DNA of 60,801 nt from Suillus spraguei (taxonomy: Eukaryota; Basidiomycota; Agaricomycetes; Boletales; Suillaceae). The notes beneath the pieces are model-generated. The model saw only the letters and a list, made by a program, of their open reading frames with translations. It was not told where the DNA came from and made no database searches. Numbering within the stretch: position 1 is the first letter of the stretch; each line of letters begins with the position of its first letter. Below are positions 47,331 to 59,025 of the stretch, one piece after another. The DNA lies in contig JABCPU010000395.1 in NCBI GenBank assembly GCA_016800925.1, positions 1 through 60,801 on the forward strand, written 5' to 3'. A program made the position numbers and the translations under genes.

Positions 47331-48666
47331 GATGGCGCAGCAGGAGATGGTGAATGTGAATTTGGTGCAAGTATAGAAATATAAATGAAACTGGCGTCCT
47401 TAAAGCTTGAAATGTCTAAGAGAAGTAATATTAATATGACATAGCAACAGAAGGCTGCGGCGTGAACAACCAACTTATCAGTTATCACTGTGCGAACACA
47501 GGGTCATCGAGGGGCTGGCAGGTGCTGGCATGACGCTATCGTGATTCATGCTTCGGATAGACAAGGATCCATATTGGTCATTAGTATTTGAATAAAGGCT
47601 ATTCACAGACTGGCCCAAAGTTCAGGAACATCCTCCGCAGTTTACTGGTTTATTAGTCAGCGAATTCAAGTTTTACCGTGGAATCAAACCTGACCGAAGT
47701 CCGGGAGATAGGGAACCGTTGGTCCGGTCCACGGATCGAGGACTTCTGGATTTTCGAACCCGGTTCGAACCTGTTCGAACCGATTGTTGAACAAGCTATG
47801 AAACTTTTGATCACTAGCTAGACCTGGTAGGCGCACTCATGACATACCTGTGTGTGACGCAGCGTATCATGTGACTCAGCGGCACTGTCAGCTTAAACAC
47901 CGGCTAAACACTTCAAACTCCCGGCTAAAGTGCCACTTTCGCAAATTTCCGACATTGTATCACGTAAGCCTATGTGTAGACTCTGGCAGTCATATCATAC
48001 TGACCCAAAATTACTGGCCTGTCAGTGCGGAGCCAACATTTAATCTCCAGAAAACTCTGTATTTAGTTCATTGTTTACCGCCAGCGACTTTAATCTCAAT
48101 CATTAGTGCAAGGCGACACCAGACTGGGCCTGTGCTGATCGAACGAGCATTTATTTGCAAATTCCAAGACATCCAGCTCTGTTCCCAGGGTTGTTATGCG
48201 GGTGTGCTACTACATTGGCATGAAGTCCTCTGCTATGATGGATGTTCGGAGTAAAGCGCTGGTATCAGATGGATGCTGACCTTGGACGAAATATTGTGCC
48301 TAATCAGTGATCGTGAACACATGAGCAGTAATGGTGATTATGCTATATAAAGTCGAGTGCACAGAGGATAGCTATATGATAGAACAAGGGGTGATAACTA
48401 CTACTACAACAGGACATGAAAACATCAACAATGAGTCTAGGGATCATCAGGTTCTGTGTTCCATGCTTGCGCTGCCTAGTGATCAAATTCAGGACATTTT
48501 ATGTAGTCAGAAGGAATTGCATACATGATGCTACCAATGTGTGGGAATTTCCACCACTTGGAGTCTACAGATGCTGCAGATCTATTGAACATAGGAAAGT
48601 GCTTCCAAAACGGCTTTCAAACAATGTAAGTAATGAAAATGAATATGGGCACGTACGACTGTAACA
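47331..48666. other. intergenic region with CCGGTTCGAACC-type motifs
   Basis: Upstream of the monooxygenase. Around 47690-47790 it carries repeated GGTTCGAACC and CCGGTCC motifs like those at 39400-39540, possibly a second hAT end or relic. The open frame at 47850-48254 has no recognised domain. Confidence 0.45.
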
Positions 48667-48769
48667 TCACCAAGTGTCAAGTACCGATACCAGAAACCCA
48701 AAACCCTGGCATACACAACATGTATGCCAGGGTTTTGGGTTTTGGGTCTTGGTACTCAACACTTGGTGA
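48667..48769. repeat. foldback element, 103 bp
   Basis: Two arms of about 49 bp, opening TCACCAAGTG and closing CACTTGGTGA, are inverted copies with few mismatches around a loop of a few bases (TGGCATACACAACATGTATGC at the centre spans the loop). It looks like a foldback/MITE and would form a long RNA hairpin if transcribed. Confidence 0.8.
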
Positions 48770-48818
48770 ACTGTGTAAGGAATAGAAATTCTACATGATA
48801 TACATTTTTGCAAGTGTC

Positions 48819-49450
48819 TGTCACATACCGTATTTCACACCCCATCTCCACTATGATCTCTGGCCCTGATCTCCATATCTCCGGACCTCCACAGCTAGCC
48901 TGCCAACCCTACCCTGTACCTGGTCCACTCCAAGTACAGTCATACCCACCACTATTTCCGGACTGTCCCTCCAGTGGCATTCTGGATGTACCTTCACTAT
49001 GTGTCCTGGTCCAATTCCCATTCCTATCCAGATTCTATTCCTCTGGATCTCCCTGCATTATTCTCCGGACATATCTCTGCCACATGCATTACACCATTTA
49101 GGGTATGTCCTTGTCTCCAGCTCTCGGTTACCTCTGTCTCTGTCTTGATAATCTCTTCCATACATATCTCATCTCTGAGTTCATTTAGTTATGTTCTATT
49201 GTACTTAGTAGTATGTTTCCACATGGTTCATACATAGCCTTGGATTATGCTTACTGATCCTTACCTATGATACCTACAGTATATAAACTTGCACTGAAGT
49301 ACTCTGGACTTCAGTTTGGTCATTACTGTCTGATCACTTACTACTTATTCTCTGGTTTATATCTTGCTACCTTCTCATGTCAATATAGCTCCATTCCATT
49401 CATGCACTTGGGCTCTGGCCCTTGTAAGCCTCCATGTGATAACAAGTACC
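48819..49450. mobile_element. diverged LTR related to the solo LTR at 27261
   Basis: It starts TGTCACATACCGTA, like the start of the 27261 LTR. It shares the CAGTATATAAACTTG TATA region (near 49277) and the following GCACTTGGGCTCTGGCCCTTG block (near 49404). The 3' end was not identified because similarity fades after about 49450. Confidence 0.6.
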
Positions 49451-50712
49451 CTTCACATACCTGTCTATCTGATACACATCTACCTTAATACACCCATCTA
49501 CATAATATCCAACTACCTCAGCCCATCCATCTACCAAATATTCATGTACATTGGCCCACTCATCTACTCTACATATTCCTTGCATGGGCCCACCCACTGT
49601 CATTTGGAATAATATTTCTCCCAGCCCATCCATCATAATCGAGGATATTTCTACCATGGCCCATATCATATGGGATATTATGCACATCCATTCACTCGTA
49701 TAATATGGAGATAGTTCACTGTATTATGTGGGGAATCAGACAGACAAGTTTATGGCTTCGAAAATATTGTTATTGCATGTACCATTAAACAAATGGAGCA
49801 GAAGTGGAGGGATCTGATAGGTAGGGATTTTATGTTTTCAGATGAAATCAGTATCTATGAAGCAGTGGGAGGAGCCAGAGTCTATGAGGGCCAGAAATTC
49901 AGATATTTTGGAGAAGGACAGAAGAGAAACATATGGACACAGAGAGTTTGGATCAGGAAGAGTTACAGCATTGAGTTGTAGCTCTGTTGTATGGGTTGGG
50001 CCAACACAACCCTCATCCCGCTGTAAAGATACAACCTAGCTTGGGCTGTAGATAAACCACTGCCTAAACTAGTATGTTAGTCTTGCGCTCTGTCTAGTCT
50101 GCTTCACTTGTAAGAACAAGAGGTTTGACCCTAAAGGGGGATGCCTATTTAGTATGGTCAAGTTCGAGTCTAACTTATTTGCGAAACAAGCATCGTGGTC
50201 AGTGGTAAGTTCCGCGGTCAGTGATGATACCGCCAGAACTAGCGTTGTGCATAGCGGTGCTACCGTCATTGAGATAAAGTCAGTAACAGTTGCATCTAGT
50301 GAGTGATGTTGAACGGTGGTCTCAGCGGTAGCGGTAAGGTTGCGAGCGGTGCAATGAAACAGTAAAGAAGTCTGCGGTACTTTCAGCGGTAAAGTAGCAG
50401 AGCATGAGAAGTTCAGTCAAAAGTAACAATCAAAAGTCCAGTGGTATGCCATCAGTAATGGAGAATGAGTGTGATGTATTAATGAGTGGTAAGGAAACTT
50501 TAAAGACTATGTCCACTACTGGGTAGATCCAGAGCTAGACAATAATCCTGACCTATAGTACGTGCAATGGGGTAAAATCAGGTACTGTATTGTGTGGGGT
50601 ATGCGGTGCTTATATCCTAATTCATATGTACTCGGAATACTCTAGGCAAGATCAGTAGCACTGGAGTGTAGTAACTGCCATAAGTATACATAGCGCGAGG
50701 GCGAGTCACAGA
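49451..50712. other. retroelement-derived spacer, no supported gene
   Basis: AT-rich ATCCA/ATCTAC-rich sequence to about 49690, then unrecognised sequence. From about 50190 to 50400, AGCGGTA-type short motifs recur. The open frame at 49793-49981 shows no domain. Confidence 0.4.
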
Positions 50713-51143
50713 CTAATTTTTTGCCTTGTCCAAGGCTTCCAGTTCAGTTTCTGGGGCAAGTACCGTAGCACGGCCTTTGGCAGCACGCAAGGTGGATTTG
50801 GTGCAGTCATGGGCAGTATGACCAGGTCTGCCACAGAACATGCATAGCCTTTTGTCGATACATCTCTGACATTCTTGGGTGGTGAGTTTCCCATCCACAC
50901 CAACGACACTAAGAAGGTCTAGAGCCTTTGGTGCAAAGGAGGATGTAGAGGATGTGGGTTTATTGGATCTGGATGTATCAGATATGGTGGAGTTGGAGTT
51001 CGTCTGATTGGACGCTTGCTGCCTAGGAGGGTTGGAGGATGTGGCCTTACTCTCTCGGGTGACTTTGCCCCTCCATTCCCAGTAACAGGCATTGATGGTC
51101 TGGTCAAGAGTCTTGAACTCCGAGAGGGTAGTGGGTTTACCCA
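50713..51143 (-). pseudogene. retrotransposon gag fragment with zinc knuckle
   Basis: About 143 residues. It starts with a capsid-like end (TLSEFKTLDQTINACYWEWR), passes through an N/S/T-rich linker and ends with a zinc knuckle CMFCGRPGHTAHDC (C-x2-C-x4-H-x4-C). The architecture fits Ty3/gypsy Gag of basidiomycetes. The upstream part should lie beyond 51143, exactly where Helitron B starts, and no gag continuation was seen after the Helitron 3' end at 58518. No protease or polymerase follows. Confidence 0.72.
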
Positions 51144-51489
51144 TCTAAGAAGAAAGGGAGAACGGGTGTGAAAGTTGTCGCTAGCTCGCGTGGCTTTCGC
51201 ATAGGGTGTGGTTTTCGCTTATGCTCGGTGCGTTTCGGTTAGCTCGCTAGACGATTCCATAGAGAAAACTTGCGTGATCGCGTGAAAAAAAAGTCCGATT
51301 TCAGAATTTCGACAGCTAAAATTCTACAGAGTCCAAAAATTTCGAAACACCTGCCAAACGCGATATAGTGGACAGTAATCCGCACGCCTGCTGCGCTCCG
51401 GGCACAATACGGACAAACAACGCACTTTTCCTACCATGGAGGAGTGAGCATCGAGAATAGCAAAAGCAATAACGGAAAGTTTGTCACGC

Positions 51490-51770
51490 GTTGGGTTACA
51501 CAATTTGCTTGCATTTGGTTACACAAATCATTACACAATTTTGGTTGCATTTGGTGACACAAATCATAACACATTTTGATTACACCATTTGCTTACATTT
51601 GGTGACACAAATCACAACACATTTTGATTACACCAATTTGCTTGCATTGAGTGACACAAATCACAACACATTTTGATTACACCAATTTGCTTGCATTGAG
51701 TGACACAAATCATAACACATTTTGATTACACAATTTGGTGACACAAATTTTCACACAATTTGGCTGCTGC
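51490..51770. repeat. about 50-bp tandem repeats in the Helitron B leader
   Basis: About five units of TTGCTTGCATT-GAGTGACACAAATCA followed by CAACACATTTTGATTACACC. Copy A has a shorter set. It may serve the promoter or Rep binding; this is inference. Confidence 0.75.
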
Positions 51771-51942
51771 TTTTGACTAGAATTCTGAATTACATTGCCT
51801 TCCCCTGCAGCCAAGTTGTAACAGAGTGCAATAATATACACTTTTTGTGGGTTTTGTTTGTTATTGATGATGATAGGAATTGACTTATGGATGAGTTCAG
51901 AAAACTCAAAACTTGCTATAAACAACCAATTTGAACGATAAA

Positions 51943-54900
51943 ATGGAACAAAATATACCTGTTCAGTGAGTTGCTGCTGATATGTATTGGTACATGATGC
52001 TAATGTTTGCGCATCACCATTTAGAAATATAGAACAGACCACCCCAGAACGCGATCGTCAATCACAGCGCGAACTGGAAAGACTTGATCGACTTCAGATG
52101 ACTTCCCCTAGCAGGCGCAATCGTCGTCATGCTATCCATACCAATCAGAATAGATCCGCTGCTCCTGTACAGCCAAATTTCATGCCAGCTGCACCTGTTA
52201 TGCAGCCTCCTTACTTTGCACATCAACCGCTGCCAGTTGCGCAATATCCTGGCTTGCCTCGAAATGCAATCGAACATGTGTTGCATGCTCATCGTCCTCC
52301 TGTTGATTATAATGCACTTTGAATGACCAGACAAATGCTGCTCACAACAACAGACGTCGTCAGCGTAATGTTCGTCGACAGCAGGACAGGCAGGAGATAA
52401 GACAGCAGGCGCAAGCAGAGCTCATGGCAGCACAGATTCAGCCTCCGCATATACCTCATATTCCTAACGAACCTGTTCAGCCTATTCAACCCGCACCTCC
52501 TGTGCCTCCTGTGTATGGTCCTATTCATTATGAGGGTGCAGTTGGTCCTCACAACTTTGATAATCCCCTCCAATACTTTGCACATCCTGTACAACCTGTA
52601 CCTGCACCACCTGAACCTGATAATCATGACCAGTTCAATGTCCATTTTCGGCAGCAGCTTGAGGCAGAGCACATTAGAAATGACTTGCTTGAAAGACAAG
52701 CACAGAATGAATTTCTTCACCAGCAGCAGCAGATTCAGCATCAGTTGCAGCAGCAAGAAGCTGAGCGTCTCCGTAGACAGGCCCAAAATGATCTGGCAGC
52801 CTTTCACTTGATGCAGCAGCAAGCTGCACAGGGAAACGAAAACCATGCTTTGCATCAGCAGCAAATAGCTGAGATAATTGCTAGACATGCTGAGAATGCT
52901 CGCCGTGAACAGCCGCAAGAAGCTGAATTGATGAATCGACAGCACCGAGGCCCTCAGAACTTTGATGATCCCCACATGCCTAATCCTATGCCACCCAGAA
53001 ATGATGTACCAGCACAGGAGGCATTTTGAAGACAGCAGATCCAATGGCAATTGCGCCAGCAAGAAGCCAGGAGGATCAATAGAGAGGCTGAGAGAATCAT
53101 CAAAGAGAGGCTGAGGAGGCTCTTCACCAACAGCAGCAGCAAGTTCGGCAACAGCAGATGCAGCAGAAGATGCAACAGCAAATGCAGCAGCAAAGAAGCT
53201 GGGCAGGTCAATATACAGAGTCAGCATGCTCTGGAACAGCAGCAGCAGGAACAGGAGCAGCACGATAGGCAGGATCGGGATCGTCTACGAGCAAGCCAAC
53301 AAGAAGAAGCACTCACAACCGTGAGGAGCAGAGAGTTCATGAGCGGCAGGAGCGTCTTGAGGAGGCACTACATGAATATAACGATCCATTATCTGAACCG
53401 CAACATGCAGAAGATGAGGAGAGAAGAAGAACACAGCAAGAAGAACAACGCCAAGAGCGTGAAGCAGAGGATGACCAGCGTATCAATCAGGTCATTCCTG
53501 TTCCTGATGGAGCCCGAGCATATACGGAACCGATAAACCATCACACTCTTGGTCCTCTTAAGTAGAGTGCCCCAAATGTCATGCGCTTCACTTTGCATGC
53601 GAAAGACTGTCCAACTCCTCTTTACGAAATCCTCACTTTGGTATGTGCTGCTTGCAGGGCCAAGTCAGCCTTCCCCCATTTCCAGCATGGCCACCTGAGC
53701 TAGAGCGGGCCTATGCGGACAGAACATTTGTGTCCAAAATTCGCCAGTACAACAGTGCTCTTGCATTTACCTCTGTTGGTGTCAATATCGAGGATCATGC
53801 TCTTCAAGGATCTGGCCCAAATGCTTTTCGTATTCATGGTTCTCTTCACCATCTCATGGGCAGTCTTTTACCTCCAGAAGGTGTCCAGCCTTCATACGCT
53901 CAACTTTATATATACGACTCTGAAGAAGCCACCAACATACGCACCACCCGCCCTGGAAATGAAGGCCTCGATCCTCAGATTCTCCAAGATCTGCACGATA
54001 TGTTGCATCGCAACCACCCATATGCCGCTGTGTATAAGCAGGCATATCAAGTCATGCAAGAGAAGCCTCCAGAGGAGCAGACAGACCTTTCTATGCTTAT
54101 TCATTTTCAGCCAGGCACAGATGGTCGAAGATATAATCTTCCCACTGCCAATGATATTGCTGGAATTCTTCCTGGAGACGGATCCGAGGAGGTGCGTCAT
54201 GCACGCGACATTATCGTATATTATCAAGGTGGTCCGCTTCGGCGCATAAGTCAACTTAGCCATGCATACGCCTGTCTTCATTATGTCATTCTCTTTCCTA
54301 AGGGAGAGGATGGCTGGGACCTCTACATTGATATGATCGTTCCTGTGGGTGGGCGTGCACGTGCAAAAAAAGTGACTCAGCTGCTGTATTACGCCTTTCG
54401 ACTTCATCCCCGCCCCCCTCGCCTGGATCACAATAACATCTTTCGTGGTGGAAGGCTGTTCCAGCAGTATGTGGTTGATGCTTGGGCATCAATCGAGCAG
54501 AGCAGACTCAACTGGATAAGAAACAATCAGAAGAAGCTCAGGGCTGACTGCTACCGAGGGCTGACAGATAATGTTTTCAATGATGGAGTGGGCAATTTAG
54601 CTGAGACAGGTCGTTCCATAATCCTTCCCTCCTCTCATAATGGAAGCCCTCGGTATATGCAGCAGCTGCTGCAGGACTCTCTGGCCATCTGCCGTGCCTG
54701 CAAGAAGCCCGATCTTTTCCTGACGATGACTGCCAATGGAAGCTGGCCTGAGATTACTGAGAATCTCCTTCCAGGTAAAGAGACATATTTTGATGCATTA
54801 TTATGACATGATCCTGACGAGTTTTCTTATGTAGGTCAGAGTGCTGTGGACCGTCCAGACTTGGTTGCTCGCGTATTTTACCAGAAGCAGAAGGCTCTCT

Positions 54901-57827
54901 TGAAGAAGGTTCGCGATGGCTACTACGGCAAGGTTGCGGGATTGGTGTACACCATTGAATATCAGAAGCGTGGCCTGCCTCACATGCACCTTCTCATCTT
55001 CCTGGATCCAGATCACAAGATTCGCACTGTGGAACAGATCGACTCCTTCATCTCCGCCCAAATCCCTGACAGAAATGTCCATCCACAACTCTATGAGGCC
55101 GTACAAAAATACATGCTCCATGGCCCCTGCACTACGCAGCGTTGCTTGGAGAATGGAAAGTGCAAGAAGCGTTATCCAAAGTCTTTCACTCCCCAGACAT
55201 TGATGAAGGAGGACGGCTATCCAGAGTATGCCAGGCCAGACAATGGTCACACCATCCAAAAAAATGATGACATCTTCACCAACAAAGATGTCGTTCCCCA
55301 CCCCCGCAACTGCTGGTAGAATTCAACTGCCACATCAATCTCGAAGTCTGTGCTTCTATCAAGTCGGTCAAATACATCCACAAGTACATCTACAAGGGAA
55401 ATGACCGTGCCACATTGGAGATGACAGGACCGGTGGATGAGGTCAAAACCTATCTTGACTCCAGATACATCAGCTCCACTGAGGCCGCATGGCACATCTT
55501 TGAGTTTGGAATGCACCTTGAATGGCCCTCTGTCTATCGCTTGCCGGTCCACCTCCCAGATGAACACATGGTGTTTTATGATCCTGAGGATAATGCACAG
55601 GATGTTCTTGAGCGCGCAGCAACCAAGGAGACTTGCCTCACTGGATGGTTCAAGGCTAACTCCAATAATGTCTTGGTGGCTGCTGGAGCCCACGACCACC
55701 TCTACCAGGACTTCCCCTCAAGATTCGTATGGAACAAGACGGCGTGGAAGATACGCCAACGCGGAATAGCGATTGGAAGGATGTACTCTGCTGCACCCGG
55801 CTCCGGAGAGCGCTTCTACCTGAGATTGCTTTTGACTGTAGTAAAAGGTATGGTCCTGACGTCAATTTTTATGAATAAAACTTACCATGTCTTCAAGGGG
55901 CCACCTCCTATGAGAACCTTCGGACAGTTGACGGTGTCTTATGCGACACTTTCAAGGAGGCATGTCGGCGCAGGGGTCTGCTTGAGGATGATAATGAATG
56001 GATCCAGTGCTTGCAGACCTCTCATATGAGCACTGGACATGGCATGCGCAACCTCTTTGCCATCATCCTCATACACTGCAACCCTACAGACCCAGTGATC
56101 TTTGGAACCACTTCAAGGAGAATCTCTGCGATGATCTGCGCCACCGCCTATCACGCGTCCCATTCAGCATCCCCGACCCTACAGATGAAGAGGTTCATGA
56201 CTATGGTCTCTATCTCATCGATGGCATGCTCCGCAAAAATGGAAAGTCTTTGCAAGCGATCCTCAGATGCCTGTACCTCAAATGGCAGCAAGATGGGGGC
56301 CATGCAGGGAAATCAGCTCATTGCCGAGCAGCTCCAATATAACCAGAGGAGCTCCAGCAGATGGTGAACCAAGGAGTGCTTTCTCTTAATCAGGAGCAGA
56401 GAACAGTCTTTGATGCAGTGGTCGATGATGCCATGCAACGTAATGAACAAAGACCTGGACATTCATACTTTGTCCACAGTGCAGGTGGATGTGGAAAGAC
56501 ATATCTCTGCAAGCTCATTGCTTCAAAGCTCCGTGCTGAAGGCAAGATTGTCCTATGCGTGGCTTCCTCTGGAATCGCTTCTCTCCTCCTGCCAGGCGGA
56601 CGCACGGCTCATTCTCGATTCAAAATTCCAATTCCCATCAATGAGGACAGCTCCTGCAACATCAAGAAAGGAGATGTCGTGCATGAGCTTCTCAAGGCCA
56701 CCTCCCTCATCATCTGCGATGAAATTCCTATGCTACACCGTCACAATCTGGAATGCCTTGATCGCTCATTGCGCGACCTTCTGAACGTCGATGCTGATTT
56801 TGGAGGAATGACAATGCTCTTTGGAGGAGACTTCAGACAGACCCTGCCGGTGGTGCCTCATGGATCCAGGGAGCAGATAGTGGGCGCTACATTTTGCAGA
56901 TCTCGCATCTGGCCAAGGCTTCGCATCTTCCACCTAAAGACAAATATGCGGCTTGGCCAAGACCCTGCCTCTGATGAATTTGCAAAGTGGCTTCTTGAGA
57001 TTGGAGCTGGGAAGGGCACACATGCAGATGGAACGGTCGCCCTTCCGATTCATATGCGCTGCCCTGACAATGATATCCGCTCTCTCATCAATGCCCTATA
57101 CTCTCCTATTCTGCTCCCTGGGCATCCTCCTGTGAATGATTCCTTCTTCCTGGAATGTACCATCCTCTCCGCAAAGAACACTGATGTGGATGAAATCAAT
57201 GCCAACATTCTTGAATCATTCCCTGGAGATAAAGCGGTCTTCACCAGCGCAGACTCAATCACTGAGAAGGACTATGACTACATCCCACCTGAGTACCTTC
57301 ATACTCTCACGCCATCAGGGTTCCCTTTGCACAAATTGGAACTCAAAGTGGGTGTTCCTCTCATGTCGTTGCGCAACTTGGACCCCACCAATGGCCTCTA
57401 TAATGGAACTAGGATGATCCTCCTGTCTTGGACCACGCGCGTCCTCAGGTGTCGTATTCTTAGAGATGGAGTTGATGAAGCTCATCAAGACGATCAGAAC
57501 ACTGTCCTAATCCCCCGCATGACGCTGGATGCCACGTCTGAAGACAACCCTATCCCTTTCAAGTGTCGCCAGTTCCCCGTTCGTCTTGCGTTCGCTATGA
57601 CAATCAACAAGGCTCAAGGTCAAAGTGTGAAGTGGGTTGGGCTGGATTTGCGGACTCCCGTGTTCAGTCATGGACAGCTGTATGTGGCTTTGTCTCGCTG
57701 CACTCACCCAGAGAGAGTGCATGCCATCTTTCCGGAGCATGAAGAAGGGTCAAAGACGACCAATGTGGTGTATACAGAAGTGCTGAGAGGACTTAGAGAT
57801 AGAGATGATATGGAGGTTGAGGATTGA
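51943..57827 (+). pseudogene. RepHel: HUH-type Rep plus Pif1-like helicase, Helitron copy B (frame-broken)
   Basis: This protein drives rolling-circle transposition: Rep nicks and joins DNA, the helicase unwinds it. The ATG at 51943 gives MEQNIPVQ, spliced over 51966-52024 to a long Q-rich region. A Cys-containing CPKCHALHF segment (53570-53610) leads into the Helitron-like N domain (53643-54774). After intron 54775-54834 comes Rep with the HUH-type motif GLPHMHLLIFL (54970) and two tyrosines in KYIHKYIYKG (55370). Intron 55848-55897 follows. The helicase from 56361 is open to 57827, with Walker A GGCGKT, Walker [25 protein letters not shown] and YVALSRCT. One-base breaks lie near 52317, 55301, 56091, 56260, 56295 and 56345, plus a stop near 53029 shared with copy A. 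As written it is non-functional. Confidence 0.88.
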
Positions 57828-58004
57828 TTGATGTATATTGATGTACTTTTATATAGAGGACCGAATGTATAGTGCACTTTTAGATGGTGCAGTAGATTTT
57901 AGTTTTAGTTTTCTTGAAATGCTGCTCAAAATGTACATGTCTGTTTTAAAATCCACTATGATTGCGAATAAGTTAAGGTGCACGAGGTAGTGATTATTAG
58001 GATG

Positions 58005-58175
58005 AAGCCAAGGCCAGAAAGCCAAAAAGAGTGCGAAGCACTCTTTTTGGCTTTCTGTGCCTTGGGCAAAAGTGAATTATTGGGATGAAGCCAAGGCCAG
58101 GAAGGCAAAAGAGTGCGAAGCACTCTTTTTGCCTTCCTGGCCTTGGGCAAACAGAATTATTAGGATGAAGCCTTG
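58005..58175 (+). repeat. subterminal hairpin repeats of Helitron B
   Basis: Two units, each opening GATGAAGCCAAGGCCAG and carrying a long palindrome around GAGTGCGAAGCACTC whose arms extend through GGCTTTC or GCCTTCC. A third palindrome (AAAGGAGTGCGAAGCACTCC) lies after the MITE at about 58458-58490. Copy A has the same array with a different number of palindromes. Confidence 0.8.
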
Positions 58176-58180
58176 GCCAG

Positions 58181-58450
58181 CATCAGGAAATTCGCACATT
58201 TCCTTAACGTGCCCTTATGCGGACTTATTTACACTTAACTGCCTTGGTGAAATTGAATCTACTTGTCCAAAATTTCAACGTGAATGAATTCAGAAAAAAA
58301 AAGTTGAGATATATTAATATACATGTTTTATTGTATTTCACACTCAAAAATATAAGATATGCCAGGTGAATGATGTGAGAGAGAGCAAACAAGTTTTGAG
58401 ATAAGTGAGTTAAGCTGATTAAGCACGTCAAGGAATGTGTGAATTTCCTG
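58181..58450. mobile_element. MITE copy 2, inserted in the Helitron B 3' region
   Basis: Same family as 7261-7533, running CATCAGGAAATTCGCACATT to GTGTGAATTTCCTG. Helitron copy A lacks it at the equivalent place, so A is the empty site. No clear duplication of the target was found. Confidence 0.85.
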
Positions 58451-58490
58451 GAGGGAGCAAAAGGAGTGCGAAGCACTCCTTTTGCTTCCT

Positions 58491-58503
58491 GTGCCGAAGG
58501 CAC
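58491..58503 (+). other. Helitron 3' terminal hairpin
   Basis: GTGCC-GAA-GGCAC lies 14 bases before the 3' end. It is identical in structure to copy A (24003-24015) and is the expected Helitron termination hairpin. Confidence 0.8.
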
Positions 58504-58517
58504 AACGGGTGGTGGAC

Positions 58518-59025
58518 TCATGTCAATGATCGACTGTGGTCATTATTCGGTCACATGCATTCTGTACGTGTTTTGCACGTGACAAATTAAGCGAGTTTCA
58601 AAAGTCACTTTGAGTACCACTTTAATAAATTAATAATTATGTAAAATATGCGCCAGTGTGATTTTCATATGCTCGTGCGAGAAAAAACATAAGGCAGGCA
58701 TCAGAGGCTTTGCCCATCTTATTGTAAATATGCTATTTCCACCATTTCATATCGAAAATAATGTGCTAATCGATGCTTTTTTCCTCAGCCACTACGATAA
58801 TCATAAGTATTCTGGCAACCCCAGATGTTTCGAGCACAACCACTGATTACTGGGGCTGACAGTGACAAACAGTACAGCAATTTGTGCGAGATGACACTAG
58901 CTGATGCAGAATGTAGTGCCCAATGGATGTCTTCAATGTCTGCTTTGAAGGGCATGTGGTGTCTATGCATGCATCTATATGGTAACAATACAAGCGCAAA
59001 CAGATACCCTGACCTTAAAATACAG
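58518..59025. other. flank of Helitron B, no supported gene
   Basis: Short open frames at 58658-58846 and 58825-59142 have no domain; the second runs into the HET-type gene antisense. Confidence 0.4.

Larger units (their letters stand above)
51144..58517 (+). mobile_element. Helitron copy B (plus strand), near full length
   Basis: It begins TCTAAGAAGAAAGG after host A (51143) and ends GGTGGAC before host T (58518). A GTGCC-GAA-GGCAC hairpin lies 14 bases before the end. Order inside: 5' leader with tandem repeats, RepHel gene with three introns, 3' non-coding part with hairpin-bearing subterminal repeats, and a MITE (58181). It is colinear with copy A but lacks the LTR insertions and retains CpG sites. 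It is therefore younger or less silenced, though its gene also has single-base breaks. Confidence 0.92.

Noticed and set aside
52307..53263. 318-residue minus-strand frame rich in Leu
   Set aside because: It is the antisense of the Q-rich N-terminus of Helitron RepHel (CAG/CTG runs), not a gene.
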